A stretch of 26,614 bases of DNA, taken from positions 1 through 26,614 of the forward strand of contig JAHLKC010000263.1 in NCBI GenBank assembly GCA_025449115.1. Direction: 5' to 3'. The DNA comes from Chytridium lagenaria (taxonomy: Eukaryota > Chytridiomycota > Chytridiomycetes > Chytridiales > Chytridiaceae). The notes beneath the pieces were generated by a model, which was given only the letters and a program-made list of their open reading frames with translations, searched no databases and was not told where the DNA came from. Positions within the stretch are counted from its first letter, which is position 1. Each line of letters begins with the position of its first letter. This document shows, one piece after another, positions 1-10,931 of the stretch. The position numbers and the translations under genes were made by a program.

Positions 1-68
1 AACCGTCGTCATGTCACCCCCGGCTTTAGTATATGAAGATCCCTCGGCAATAGCACCATCCTCTTCAA

Positions 69-2939
69 ATGATGAGTGCAACCACCTTTAAGGACTTTCT
101 GGATCGTCGTTTGGAACAGTGAACCCGATTGATGCGAATCGACCTGCGTCACCACCGAAAAGCCCGTCACCGACCCCTGCGACTCCTGCGACAACGCTTC
201 CTACAAATTCTGAATCTACACCACCAATGCCACCCCCGAAAGACGCGGCATCTACACCGGCGCGGAAAACGACTGTCTCTGCCGCTGCTATTGCGGGTGT
301 TTTGCGAGCTCACGCGATGAACGCCGCCGCCAGTTCTGCTGGCCGCGGTCCCTTGCAGCGCCATTAGCGCCGTCTTTGCCTGTTGAGAAACGAGAGGTAC
401 CACCTGTGGAGAAACGCGAGGGCCGCCTGCTGAAAAGCGAGAGATATCAAAGGAAAGCGGATCGAGGTTTAGGACTATGGATGAGTTGATGAAGGGTGTG
501 GAGATGGGTTTGGAGTTGACGGGGGAGGAGGCGAATCAGTTGAGAGACTTTTTGTTTCAGGGAGGAGTTATTGGTGGGAGTGGCAGTGGGAGTGGGAGTG
601 GTGGTGCAAGTGGGAGTCAGGATAGGAATGGAACGGAACCCACAGCGACGGCCGCAAAGCCGCAACCACCACCTCTTACAACATCCCAACTCCAACCGCA
701 ACCACAACCCCAACCACCAGCACCCACACCTCCAGCTTCAGCTCCGATCGAAAAAATTCATCCACCCTCCGATTTCGCTCTATACATCAACTCCCCCGTC
801 CACATGCCTCATGTTTTTCTCCACTCCACGACATCTGTTGATTTGATCCAAAGCGCATGATGGAACTCCCATCCCTCGATCCTTTCCTCTACTCCACGAC
901 CCCCTCCATCCCATCTACCATACATCTTCTCCCAGCCTTCTCCGCCCTTTCCAACCACGCCTCACCCAATCCTCCATCTCCTCTATCCTCTGTCCGTACT
1001 TCGAAGTCACCCTTGAATCCGCTGATCCAGATGCCATCATCTCTGTCGGTCTCGTCACATCCCCATACCCGTCCCACCGCCCTCCAGGCTGGCATCCCGT
1101 CTCTGTAGCATACCTTTCAACAGCTGAACGCATGCATTGCGTTGACGCCACCACGTCCTCCCCTCCTACCAACGATAATCGCCCAATCCAACAAGTCCGT
1201 AGTCCTTTCGGTATGACGTTTTCAGCGGGAGATACATCGGCTGCGGGTATATTCCATCCGTCGGCGGCGTCTTTTTCACCCTTAACGGCGAATTCCTTGG
1301 TGAAGCCTTTTCCCTCCTCAACGCACCCCCCGACGCATCCCTTCACGGTGGGCACGCTCCAACCCCTGAAGAGCCCATAAAATTCCACGCGCTATTGGTT
1401 GCATCGCGCCCAAGGTGACCTCCACCACCGATTTCACGCCCCGCCTCTCCGTCCCGCTTGATGAACCTAAATGGCCCGGCGGGGATGGATGTCTTCTTCG
1501 TGTAAATTTCGGGGCGAACCCTGATGATGACTTTAGGTATGCGCCGGCACGCTTTGGTGGCGCCGGAGTTGTTGCGCTTGAGAGTGAGACGACGGAGATG
1601 GTGGACGGGGCTGTGGCGATGGCTATGGCTGCGAGTTTGGAGACATCTGCTGCGGAGGAAGCGAGGGCTGCGGCAGGTGGGGATGTAGGGCCGTCATCGC
1701 CTTTAGGGAAAAGTGGTGAAGCGGCGGCGAGGAAGAAAACCTGGGATTCGGATGCACGTGGAAGTTCCATTTTCATTGCGCGAACGGATACAACGTCGAC
1801 TGGACCTAGTGATCATTCATCGGGTGAACCTGGTGAATCTCCTGCTGTGGCCCCATTATCCATCATCACCCCGTCAACGTCATTCTACACGGATTCTCAT
1901 ACTGTCGCTACACCCACCACCATGCCTTCATCACCTGCAAATTGGTATCCATCATCCCCACAGCCTCCAGCAACCTACCCTCTTCAACAGCAACCCGCAT
2001 ACATTCACACCACATTTGCCCAACAACGCGTCCACGCCACCCCCGCACAACCTCCGTCTCAGCCACCTCCCCAACCCAAACGCGTCCCCCAAAACCCTCC
2101 CCATTACTCCCCAAAAATCCGCCTCGACTCAACAGCATCCAAGTTGGAACCCACAGAACCCACCCAACACTTGGCCAAAGGAACGCTCATCGAGTATGAC
2201 GGATCAGGGTGGCTCAAAATCGTGGCTTCGCAATCGTTTTAAACAACAACGGGAAGCAGCCGCATTGGGCATAGATGCTACCCCAACAAGACAGGAAACC
2301 CGACTCCCTGTATCCCCACAACTCCCCCCTATCCACGCAGGAGGTTTCTTTATGATGGATTACCTCATGACCGCGCCAACCGACAAACCCACGACATCAC
2401 CCCTTCACTCCCCCATCAACGTGAAACCAAAACCCATCCCAGTATCAACCAAACCCCTCCCTTCTCAACCCTCCCCACCAGCCTCCCCTATCACTCGTGG
2501 AGGTGTTCGAAGTTCATCCCGGTTCAACCCGATATCACGTTAGCTGTTCCCACGTCTCCTGGGGCGTCGAGCGCGTCGTCGAATGCGACGATTGTGCCGA
2601 GTACAACTTATTTTGCGAGTCCGGTTCCGGCGAGACAGGCGGTTTATCCGTATGGGAATGTGGCGACGGGGGTGGGAAGGGGATTGGACAGGGGGGGGGT
2701 GGGCAAAATGGGATGCAGATGGGACAGGGGGCATAGGACAAGGTGGAATGCAGATGGGACAGGGGGTAGGGCAGGGTGGGATTGCGCAAGGTGGACAACA
2801 GTGTATAGGTCAAGGTGGGATTGGTCAAGGTGGGATTGGTCAAGGTGGGATTGGTCAAGGTGGGATTGGTCAAGGTGGTCCACAAGTAGGTGGACAGGGG
2901 AGTGAAGTGAAAGCGGGTTACCTGTTCCACCATGGTTAA
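69..2939 (+). CDS. SPRY-domain protein with low-complexity flanks, reading frame broken by indels
   Basis: The core is a SPRY domain. YFEVTLESADPDAIISVGL lies at about 988-1045, followed by TSPYPSHRPPGW, SPFGMTFSAGDT, then in another frame IGCGYIPSVGGVFFTLNG (about 1236-1290), and finally VNFGANPDDDFRYAP near 1502-1546. This order is typical of the Ssh4/Ear1 and RanBPM type of SPRY domain, a protein-interaction beta-sandwich. In yeast Ssh4/Ear1 it recruits Rsp5 ubiquitin ligase to cargo. I see no membrane helix, so an adaptor role is inference. A plausible start is MSATTFKDFLDRRLEQ (ATG at 69 or 72), followed by Pro/Ala/Ser-rich sequence, two PPVEKRE-like repeats, a Gly-Ser run and a Pro/Gln-rich segment. 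The C-terminus is Gln/Pro-rich with GQGGI repeats and ends at the TAA at 2937-2939. Frame changes are needed near 118, 365-475, 850, 1235, 1393, 2237, 2520 and 2690-2740, so the exact protein is uncertain. Introns were not needed to explain it. Confidence 0.72.
2808..2878 (+). repeat. 15-base tandem repeat encoding GQGGI
   Basis: Four identical units of GGTCAAGGTGGGATT at 2808-2867 are followed by a partial fifth to 2878. Looser versions (GMQMGQG, GIAQG) extend the pattern upstream from about 2680. The unit is a multiple of three, so copy-number changes keep the frame. It forms the Gly/Gln-rich tail of the SPRY protein. Confidence 0.9.
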
Positions 2940-4690
2940 GCCATGAAGAACGGAAATAGAACCGTATTTGTTTATCGTTTCATTGTTGTTATGCTTTTTA
3001 TTCTTCTATATAGATTGTATCTCTTTTCATAAACTATATCGGTTCCATTGAACTCTTGCACAGCGTTTCAAATATTTTTTTTTTCGCTTCCACATAGAAT
3101 CAAGAAAAACAATTGAAAAGACCGTACATACGAACATTCAACAAAACAAGACGTGATGAGAATTGTCAGATTGGCAGCGGGAGAATAGCGGAGCCTGAAA
3201 CGATGTTGCGGTGGGTGGTGGTGGGAGGTGGTGGGTGCGTTGCAGTAAAATCATGAGTTTGCATGTCGTGGGAAGGCAATGTCAACGAGATGGGAAGCGA
3301 ACAGAATTATTCGCATTTTCACCACCTCCAAGTTCATGTGAGATGCGGTGGAAATTGCTTTGATAATGTTAGCCGCTTTTACTGTTAGCCGCTTTTTCAC
3401 ACGGGAGGTAAGCGGCGAATATTCTATTCAACGAACGCATGATTTGATGACGTAGGGATGAAAGAGGTGGAGAGACTTCGCAATTTTACTGCGTGAATTG
3501 TGTCTAAAGAAAACAAGTGGTGCTGGCAGTAATTTTAATGAGAAAAGTATATTTCGATAACTTTCAAAACTTCCCGAGTTGCACTTGCATTCGACCTATC
3601 ATTCTTGGATTGAAAAAAACTTTGGAAAAACTTTAATACATTCGGTAATTTTTGAAGCAAACGTTAGTTATTATCAATTACGCACATACACCGGATCATT
3701 TCAGTGAATATCTTCATCGCGTGAAAAGAAATTCGGTAACTTTCAAAGAACGATAGTTGAGGCGAATAACTTATGCTCAACTTGCGTTTGTCATTAGCAG
3801 GATAATCTTTTTTCTCTTACAACACCGGTCGAAGTAGTAGAAGGATTAAACCAAATACAAAAACTCAAGAAACGAAGAGGGGAAAATGTGTTTTTAATAA
3901 CCATTATAAAAAAAGATCGGTCAACACCATTTTTCCCAGAACAAGAAATTATGCTAAAAAGTAGTAGAGCCAGAAAAACCATTCATTATTCATAAACTAG
4001 ACTATTCCCACCAAGAAAATGCGAAGAAGCAACGTTCACAACACAAATATATCAAAAATAAATAAAACATGCTCAGAGGCGCATGAATTGTATAAAACAC
4101 ATCACCACACTCCAATCACAAATCAAATGGTAGAAGTTTTTAAAAATTAAACTTACTTCAAGAAAGTGAGAAGAAAACATCACAACATTTTTGTTTTGTA
4201 AAATGTCCCAACAAAATGGGCAGGTAAAGATAAGAGAAAAAAAAGGTGCGAGTAACCTTTCAAGGTAAACCAAAAACATATTTAGTGACTCCGTCACTTC
4301 TTACCTTCACACCATCAGCACAAAAGGAGAACGGTCAGTGAATTCTAAGAAGTTACAAGGTGATGTACCCCTTCAAAGTCATGACACCATCATTACGGCA
4401 AACGACCATGCACCAACTCCTTTAAAGTGCGTGACAGCGTTTGCAGATGAGCGGGCAACGTGTTTCACATCATACCCGCCTCTGCGATGAGTGGCCTAAT
4501 TAAAACAAGTGAGGGGCGGGGAATGGTATTGACGGATGCGTGCCACTGCACCGGGTTATGGAAGGAAAGAAGGCGACAGAAAAGGTCTGGAATGCGTGGT
4601 TACACATCGCCGAAGATAAGCTGGTGGTTGATAAACGAGAAAGGAAGGTGTTAAGAAGACTCTATGGAATAAAACTTCCTACCTTTTCCT
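2940..4690. other. Gene-poor AT-rich stretch with no convincing coding sequence
   Basis: About 1.75 kb with only short ORFs on either strand, none with recognisable motifs or a consistent splice structure. It begins with the 3' flank of the SPRY gene. A short direct repeat (GTTAGCCGCTTTT, twice) lies at about 3368-3397. The part from 4380 to 4690 is GC-richer and holds a 64-codon plus-strand ORF (4460-4654) with no recognisable feature. Confidence 0.6.
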
Positions 4691-4741
4691 AGCCAAACCC
4701 TGGTCTTCTGCGCTAAGCATACGCAACATGGTGGATGGGCA

Positions 4742-5018
4742 TCACCGCAGCGTTGTTCCCATGGGTGGAGGTAGATGCCAGCAATGTCGGAGTTCCTGTG
4801 CGTACTTGTAGCTGTACGCTAGAGACGGAGGTGTGTGCTGGAGCGTCGTGACCATGAGGGAATGCCGGGGCCAGAATGAGGCAAAGATGTTCAAGAGAGT
4901 ATTGTAGTCGCCATGCGCAGAGATAGAGGTGGGCAGTGGCAGTGAGATGTCTCGCTAATTGTGGTGATTGGCGAAGCTCTAGCCGCTTATACTATCTAAA
5001 CACTTCTACAGTGCTCAT
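4742..5018 (-). CDS. Possible small two-exon protein, unassigned
   Basis: On the minus strand, ATG AGC ACT (5018-5010) meets a GTAGAA donor. A 55-base intron ends at AATTAG (acceptor at 4955). The next exon (4954-4742) continues in phase as RDISLPLPTSISAHGDYNTL and contains LAYSYKYAQELRHCWHLPPP, stopping at TGA 4744-4742. A one-base shift near the end would extend it through VMPIHHVAYA. The composition looks protein-like, but I recognise no family. GDYNTLLNIF resembles the OB-fold entry of DEAH helicases (GDHLTLLNVY); with no helicase motifs in a connected frame I do not call it one. Confidence 0.28.
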
Positions 5019-5823
5019 GTCTTCCCTTCATTGATAGTTTTGCCTTCGGAAAAGGTGGTAACGAGAGGCATGATGGATGTGAGGTTATGATGAAGAGGAT
5101 GTTGTGGTGAAGAAAACAGGGCGGAAGAGAGAGAGCGATGTCAATGAAGTACTGTAAACTTGTGATTTTTGATGGGAGAAAAGGCCACGAACGACCATCT
5201 ATTTATACTTTTTTTAAGTGGAGGATGGGAGGCTAAAGGAGGTGGAGATTCTGAGAGAGTCATCGGATATCCCTTGAGGATGTGGAGGATAAAACATCCA
5301 CCTCAATTTACTTTTGAACATTGTCGGCCTTCTCCTCACATCCATAACCTTCCATTGTACTTCGTTCTGGGGCGGGGGGGGAGTTATCGATGCGCTTCCC
5401 CACCTCTTTGGAAGAGATATCTAAATTGAATAAACGTAATCAAAAAGCGTTGAATGAGCTCGCCACTTGATGGCTGACTTCCCCGCTCTTCCTTGTCTGC
5501 TCATCCTCTCTAATTGTTTATTATTTTGATGGTGACAATTTGACAACGCTTTAACAAGTAAACTGGCGTTCAAGTGTTGTGGAGGAGTGGTGGCATGCTG
5601 TTGTCCCTCCATACAGTCCAGCCGCTCCTTTCTCTGCAGTTCCATATTCCCCCCCCAACAGAATGTAAACGCTCCTCCCATTTACCCTCTAAGAACAAGA
5701 TGGGAAGTGAATTGAATGAATAGGAAGGGTGGATTATGGACGTTGTTTTTTCGCTTCCTTCTCTCTGGTTCCTTCGCTCCAACCTCCACACTTCATTAAG
5801 CCATTAGTAGCTGTACCCTTGAT
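5019..5823. other. No supported gene
   Basis: About 800 bases separate two weak minus-strand candidates. Minus-strand ORFs at 5681-5421 and 5791-5570 lack motifs, splice sites that connect, and an assigned start. Runs of seven or more C or G (about 5374, 5651) make the frame unreliable. Confidence 0.5.
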
Positions 5824-6081
5824 TTATTTGCCAATTAGAACCGCGCCTTCCCAAAGTGTGAGTAGTTTTAAGCCCCAGACCTTTTGATCTTTGCCCGCTG
5901 CGGAATAGGGAGAGGGGGGTGTTATGGCACCACTTTACACATGCAGCTTCCGCATGGAGGGTAGTTCTCGCCTTTGTGAACGAAGCAATTCTCAGCGGGA
6001 TGGAAGGAGATTCTCAAGTACAGGGTCTCGGTGGGGGCTGTGACGGTGATGCTGGGGGTGAAGGATGGAAGTGACTTTCGC
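5824..6081 (-). CDS. Possible cysteine-rich gene fragment, two exons
   Basis: The minus-strand exon 6081-5939 follows an acceptor (AAATAAG) and reads TPSITVTAPTETLYLRISFH then PAENCFVHKGENYPPCGSCM, with four closely spaced cysteines. It ends at a GTAAAG donor. A 41-base intron ends at CCGCAG (5898), and the next exon (5897-5824) reads SGKDQKVWGLKLLTLWEGAV and stops at TAA. The stop overlaps an AATAAA, a possible polyadenylation signal. Upstream to about 6260 further protein-like sequence (PLENIKLPLVIFADK) is open but in mixed frames, so the 5' end is not defined. No family is recognised. It could be a small secreted or zinc-binding protein; that is a guess. Confidence 0.3.
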
Positions 6082-6361
6082 CTTATTTGAATAAATTCGC
6101 TTGAAAACCAATTACCTTGCTTTGTCTCTCACAGTTTGGAGTTAACCAGCGAGGGATGTCATTTTGCCTTGATCGTCAGCTTTTATCGGCAAAGATGACA
6201 AGGGGGAGTTTGATGTTCTCCAAAGGAACCAGAAGCGTATATAGAATTGGAAAACTTTTTGTGAATTAAAGTATTAGGGAAAAGGCTGTGATAAAGTGCC
6301 TTGAAATATTATAACACTTTAGAATGTTGATAAGCAAAAGGAGTATATATCAACATACAGA

Positions 6362-6882
6362 TTAGTTACGAATAACGTGGGGAGTAAATAGCTTCACTCC
6401 AAAGGACTGAATTCTTTTTCCAGCTTCTCCAGCCCCCCGACCACCCGGCCTCGCCATGTCGTAGACGAGACACGCCAGCGCCCCCAACAAATGCCCCTCA
6501 TGCCCCCACATCCCCATCCCCTCACATCGTCCCTTCATAATCTCACTAAACCCACGACTTTTTTCCGTCGCCTTCCCACCTGCCTCAACAACTTCCACCA
6601 AAGTCTCAGCCAACAATGCCAAGACATCTAAATGACACGACGGCGCCGACGTTCCTGTCAACCCACCGCCTCCTGTCTCCGGAATCCCATAACCTTTCTA
6701 AAAAACTTGATAAAAGCTCTATGTTCCCCACATTTCCATTTCATCGATGCAACCGCAACTCCACGCTCCTCTCCAACCACAACTCCATCCACTCTATCCA
6801 AAATTGTCATCATCCCCAGAGTAACCATCGTCATAATGAGCATGAGGTTCGGAATTCCTCGATACCGCTTTGATTCCGCCAC
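6362..6882 (-). CDS. Hypothetical protein, frame break near 6700
   Basis: Two overlapping minus-strand frames join into one protein-like stretch. The first (from about 6885) runs AESKRYRGIPNLMLIMTM to GEHRAFIKFF. After a one-base shift near the T-run at about 6702-6707 the second continues GYGIPETGGGGLTGTSAPSC then HLDVLALLAETLVEVVEAGG, and ends FGVKLFTPHVIRN at the TAA at 6362. The middle is Gly/Ala-rich and probably helical. No ATG in good context was found at the 5' side, since the longest frame opens with GTG, so a further exon may be missing. No family is recognised. Confidence 0.35.
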
Positions 6883-6890
6883 TAAAAGCT

Positions 6891-7206
6891 ACAACTCACA
6901 AAAGACAAGGTTGTTTAAAAAAGAGTGCATCAAAAACCGTTTCCCAAAAAAGGATTCAAAAATGACTTGAAAATAACGATACACATCCCCTTTTATTCAC
7001 CATATAAAGAATGAAAAAAAAACAATAAAAACTTTTGCACTGGTATGGACTTGTACGGAGAAGGAACAAAAGTTTCAGCTGAAATAATACGTTTACTCAA
7101 CTAGTCTTACTTGAATGGCACCATATCCCACGTAAAAAAACCCAAGAAAACATGTCACAGCGCTAAAAAAACAACGCAAAGTTTTGACACGAAAAAACAC
7201 AACTTT
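6891..7206. repeat. Direct duplication, copy 1
   Basis: Starts at ACAACTCACAAAAG and ends at ACACAACTTT. It matches 7268-7585 along its whole length in the same orientation, with scattered substitutions and small indels. Shared blocks include GAGTGCATCAAAAACCGTT, GGAACAAAAGTTTCAGCTGA and CGCAAAGTTTTGACAC. AT-rich and noncoding. Confidence 0.88.
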
Positions 7207-7267
7207 GGAGAGATCGTGAAAGTATCAGAAATACGATGAGTTGATCCATATGCTTGTATGTGTATAT

Positions 7268-7585
7268 ACAACTCACAAAAGTCAAGGTTGTTAAAAAAAC
7301 GAGTGCATCAAAAACCGTTCCCCAAAAAATGAATTCAAAAATGACGAGAATGAACGACCATATACACGTCCCGTATTCACCGTACAAAGAATGAAAAAAA
7401 AAAGACAACTTTTGTACTAGTATAGACTTGTACGAGAAGGAACAAAAGTTTCAGCTGAATGACACGTTTCCTCAACTTGTTTTACTTGAATGGCAACGTA
7501 ATCACGTAAAAAACCCAAGTAAACATGTCATACCGCTAAAAAACAATCGCAAAGTTTTGACACAAAAAAAAAACAACACAACTTT
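7268..7585. repeat. Direct duplication, copy 2
   Basis: Second copy of the 6891-7206 unit, 377 bases downstream and separated from it by 61 bases. There are no flanking inverted repeats and no encoded transposase, so a local tandem duplication that has since diverged is the simplest reading. Confidence 0.88.
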
Positions 7586-7747
7586 ATAAAAAAAAAAGGG
7601 GGTGACCATCTACCCGCCATTACAAAGAAAAAAAACTTTAAAACAAAAAGCATAGACAAACAGTAGTATCAGTCCTCACCCAAACAAAATCATAATCCTC
7701 CCCCAAAAAAAAAAACAAAATACACATCCACCTCACACACAAAAAAA

Positions 7748-7881
7748 TCACCCCTCCATCACCCAATCCCCATCCTCCTCCCTCCCGCCCCCCTCCAGAC
7801 GTCCCCGCCTCCCACTCGCAATACACGGGGCGGCACATCCTTCCACGACGTCGCATGACCCCTCATCGCAGAAACAAGGGA
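7748..7881. repeat. GC-rich direct repeat, copy 1
   Basis: Pairs with 7902-8037. Both start TCACCCCTCCATCACCCAAT and end in CGCAGAAACA(A)GGGA, with about 90 percent identity by eye and an offset of 154. This is the distal copy relative to the minus-strand gene and may lie beyond its stop codon. Confidence 0.85.
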
Positions 7882-7901
7882 ACGTCGATATCGTATCCGC
7901 A

Positions 7902-8037
7902 TCACCCCTCCATCACCCAATCCCCATCCTCCTCCCTCCCGGCCCCTCCAGACGTCCCCCCCTCCCACTCGCAATATACGGTGGCGGCACATCCTTCCGC
8001 GCCGTCGCCGCCTGACTCCTCGTCGCAGAAACAGGGA
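7902..8037. repeat. GC-rich direct repeat, copy 2, in the C-terminal coding region
   Basis: On the minus strand its best frame reads KDVPPPYIASGRGGRLEGPG to RRMGIG followed by a stop. In copy 1 another frame gives KDVPPRVLR and again RRMGIG, so the unit appears to have been duplicated across the end of the gene. Confidence 0.85.
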
Positions 8038-10302
8038 CCGTGGATGTGGTGGCCATGTTGGGATGTGATGTGGGTATGGGGGTGTGAATGCGGTGGGTGT
8101 TGGGTGAGGAAATGTGGTGGTGTTGGGATGACTCGATGCAGTGGGTGCGGCAGGTTGAAGGAATGTGGTGGTGTTGGGACTGAATGCGGTGGATGCGTTG
8201 GGACTGAACGCGGTGGTGGTGTGTTGTTGAATGCGTTGGTGGTGTTGGGACTAAATGCACTAGTCGTGTTAGGACTAAACGCAGTAGCCCCATGAGACTG
8301 TCCAAACCCAGTAAACGCCAAACCAGGCACACTATTCACCATCAACCCCCCATTCCCAAACAAAGTCGCCTCCCGTCGTCTCACATCCCCATATAAGGTG
8401 GCAACGGTTCCGCCTCCCTCCCCACACTCCCCCCTCCCTCCCCTTCATCTCATCCCCAAAATCCAAAAACTCATCTTCAAGCACAGGCGTCACCTCCCTC
8501 CGACTCTCCCCACGTCCATCATCCAAATAAGGGGGAAGCTCGTCGACAAAAAAAGAGGGTCGAGGTTGCAAGAGTTCAGTGATGGGGATACGAAAGGCTT
8601 CAGAGGCGGTGGTGGCGGCGGTGCGAAGGGGTGAGGGGTGGTGGTGGTGGAGGCGAGGGTGGCCATGAATTTTTAGAATCGGTGATGGCGTCGAGGACGT
8701 GATCGGGGTCTGACCATGTCCAAGGGGTGTCGAGGAAGGCAGAGGTGGCAACGTCGTGGTCGACGAGCATCATTTGTTCAAAAGGTCTTGAGGGAGTTTG
8801 TCGTCGAATAAAGAGAGTTTGGTTGGTATCCCCTGTTGCGTAGAGCGGGGGTGCGTCGGTGCTGATTACAGGTGGGGGATGGGTTGGTTGGTGGTGTGTT
8901 GAAGGAGGTGTTGGTGGTGTTGGTGTTCGAGGTGGAGTTGTTGTTCCATGAGAAGCATCATGAGGAGTTGTTGTTGTTGGTGGTATTCGTTGGAGGGGAG
9001 GTCGGTGGGTGGAGTCGTGAGGTGTTGTTGAGGTTGTTGAAGGGGTGTAGGGTTTTGAAGTTGAGGTTGAGAGATGAAGGGGAAAATTCAGAGGCGACGG
9101 CTTCAAAGGGCGTTAAATCATCTTCTGGGGGTAAAGATCGTCGAGAATGGTTTTGGAGAGTTGAGAATAGACGATATTGTTATCTTCACCAACGGGTCCT
9201 CTGGTATCATCCTCGTCATCCTCATCATCCAATTCAAGGTCATCATCATCGTCGTCCTCATCGTCATCATCAAATTCATCATCCTCATCATCCTCATCTT
9301 CATCATCCTCGTCTTCATCAAACATTCCCAACCTCCCTCCATCATTCCACCCCACCACCTGGTAGCGACATGGACAAGCCTCTCGTCGACGGTACCGCCA
9401 AAGTCGGCATGGAAGCCCTCCGTCGATCCACAGCAACAACAGGATTGGTCACATTCGTTGACGCATACACAGAACCAGAAAATTGCGGAATCGGAACCGC
9501 AGACGAAGACGACGACGACGACAAGGACGATGATGATGATGATGATGACGCCACCGACATGTGCTGCGACGTCCTCCTCGTTCTCACACCAACCGCAGCC
9601 AACGCCATAGGCACCGGCGTCGCCACCGAATTCCTCCTCCCACTCCCACCTTGCAGCAGCAGCTGCTGCTGCTGCAGCCCCACCATCTCCACCAAAGCAG
9701 CCGCCGACCCTCCACTATACGATTTCGACAAGACCGAGTTCTGCACACTCGGAATCAACATTTTCCCAACATTCTCCACCTTGCCCGGTCTCGCCATCGC
9801 ATCCCCCCCACCCACGAATCCCTGATACACAACAACATTTCCACAAACTCGGCATGGGTCCACTTTTTCGCAAAGGTGTCTTTGGCATGAGCAAACTTGT
9901 CTTGAGCTCTGTGGAGATCCAGACGGTCCATTTGGATCCTTTTGGGGCGACGCCTCTTGCTCTGCGGATGAGGGGGGGGGAGGGAGGATTCGGAAAAGGT
10001 TGTGGAGGTGGGGTGGAGAGAGTGGATGTAGGACCAGAGGAGATCGACGAGACGGTCGAGACAGTCGTCGTATGGGTTTGAAAAGCGAGTGCGGTGGTCC
10101 TATTTGAATATAATATAATATATTCATTTAGATATATATATAATTTATATAAAAGAAAGAGAGAAGAAGAGAAAGAAAGAAGGAATATAAAAGAGGAGAG
10201 TTGCTGTGAATTGCTTACACTTGCCAACTTGAGGTTATGCCGTTGTGATCTATTCTGTTGTTGTTGCTGTTGTTGTTGTAATTGATCTTGTTGCTCCATC
10301 AT
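7913..10302 (-). CDS. Polyglutamine and acid-rich disordered protein, broken frame
   Basis: The start is MMEQQDQLQ plus a Q run (ATG 10302 or 10299). Exon 1 ends NLKLAS at a GTAAGC donor. An AT-rich intron ends at CAAATAG (about 10099) and exon 2 continues in phase as DHRTRFSNPYDDCLDRLVDL then LWSYIHSLHP. After a shift at a C7 run (9803-9809) the frame reads GKMLIPSVQNSVLSKSYSGG. It contains QQQQ, two basic-Ser sites (RRNSV, RRAS), a poly-Ser run, an unbroken Asp/Glu run (about 9320-9215 on the minus strand) and DNNIVYSQLSKTILDDLYP. Further frames give TSAFLDTPWTWSDPDHVLDA, FRIPITELLQPRPSFFVDEL and repeats of AFSPNTT. The RRxS sites suggest kinase control, and the composition suggests a regulatory or transcription-associated protein. 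I do not recognise the conserved N-terminal segment. At least five frame changes are needed. The end is set at RRMGIG; 7759 is an alternative. Confidence 0.55.
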
Positions 10303-10890
10303 TCATTTGGTGTGTAGTAGTAGTAGTAGCAGTAGTATCAAAGGAATGATGATATGATCAGAAGAATAAGAAGAAGATGATGATGCTGATGGTTGCTGTG
10401 ATGCAGTAGTAGCAGTAGCAGTAGCAGCAGTAGTAAACTGCATGACTGAGTAACTAACTAAATTACTATAAAATAACTAATTAAACTTCAGCTCTGCAGT
10501 ACTTAATAAAATACACAAGGATCGAATAATGAATGAATGATAATGAACGGATAAAGGATTTATTTAAATAAGGATGGCTTTGTCAATTATTATAATATAA
10601 TAAATGATGCAAAGCAAATATTTATTTAATTATTATCTTGTGTAACCATACATCGAATGCACTCTTTTCTTATAATATATTTATACTGACTGGTCACTGA
10701 CCTCGTCTGTCTTGTGCGTGCGTTGAAAAACTTATTCATCACCTATATTTATCATCATTATTAATTATTCATTATTATATACTTGTGAAAGCCTTTACTC
10801 TTATTCATATTGTTCATACTCCATCAAACAACACACACACAACTTGAACAAACCATTTTACAACAATTACCCAACCAAAACCACCTCAAT
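10303..10890. other. AT-rich flank with trinucleotide tracts, no gene
   Basis: This holds the 5' flank of the polyglutamine gene. TAG/CAG trinucleotide runs lie at about 10312-10337 and 10404-10437. The rest is very AT-rich, with repeated TTATTAT and TATATA tracts, and lies between the 3' end of the GH35 gene and the polyglutamine gene. No ORF of note on either strand. Confidence 0.6.
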
Positions 10891-10931
10891 CAATCAATCA
10901 ACCAAAAAAAAAAAAAAAAAACAAAATATTT

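Noticed and set aside
2690..2878. Possible CRISPR-like array
   Set aside because: The repeats are contiguous 15-base coding units without spacers, in a eukaryotic gene.
5421..5510. SRQGRAGKS on the minus strand, resembling DEAH helicase motif VI (QRxGRAGR), about 190 codons upstream of a GDYNTLLNIF stretch
   Set aside because: No Walker A, DEAH or SAT motif in any frame nearby, no connecting exon structure, and the surrounding residues do not fit the helicase core. Treated as chance.
9237..9325. CAT/CTC trinucleotide run as a possible regulatory microsatellite
   Set aside because: On the minus strand it is simply the codons of the Asp/Glu run in the polyglutamine gene.
8872..9825. Long plus-strand open frame of 317 codons
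   Set aside because: It runs antisense to the polyglutamine/acidic gene. Its Asp and His runs are the reverse reading of low-complexity codons, and it has no independent motif.
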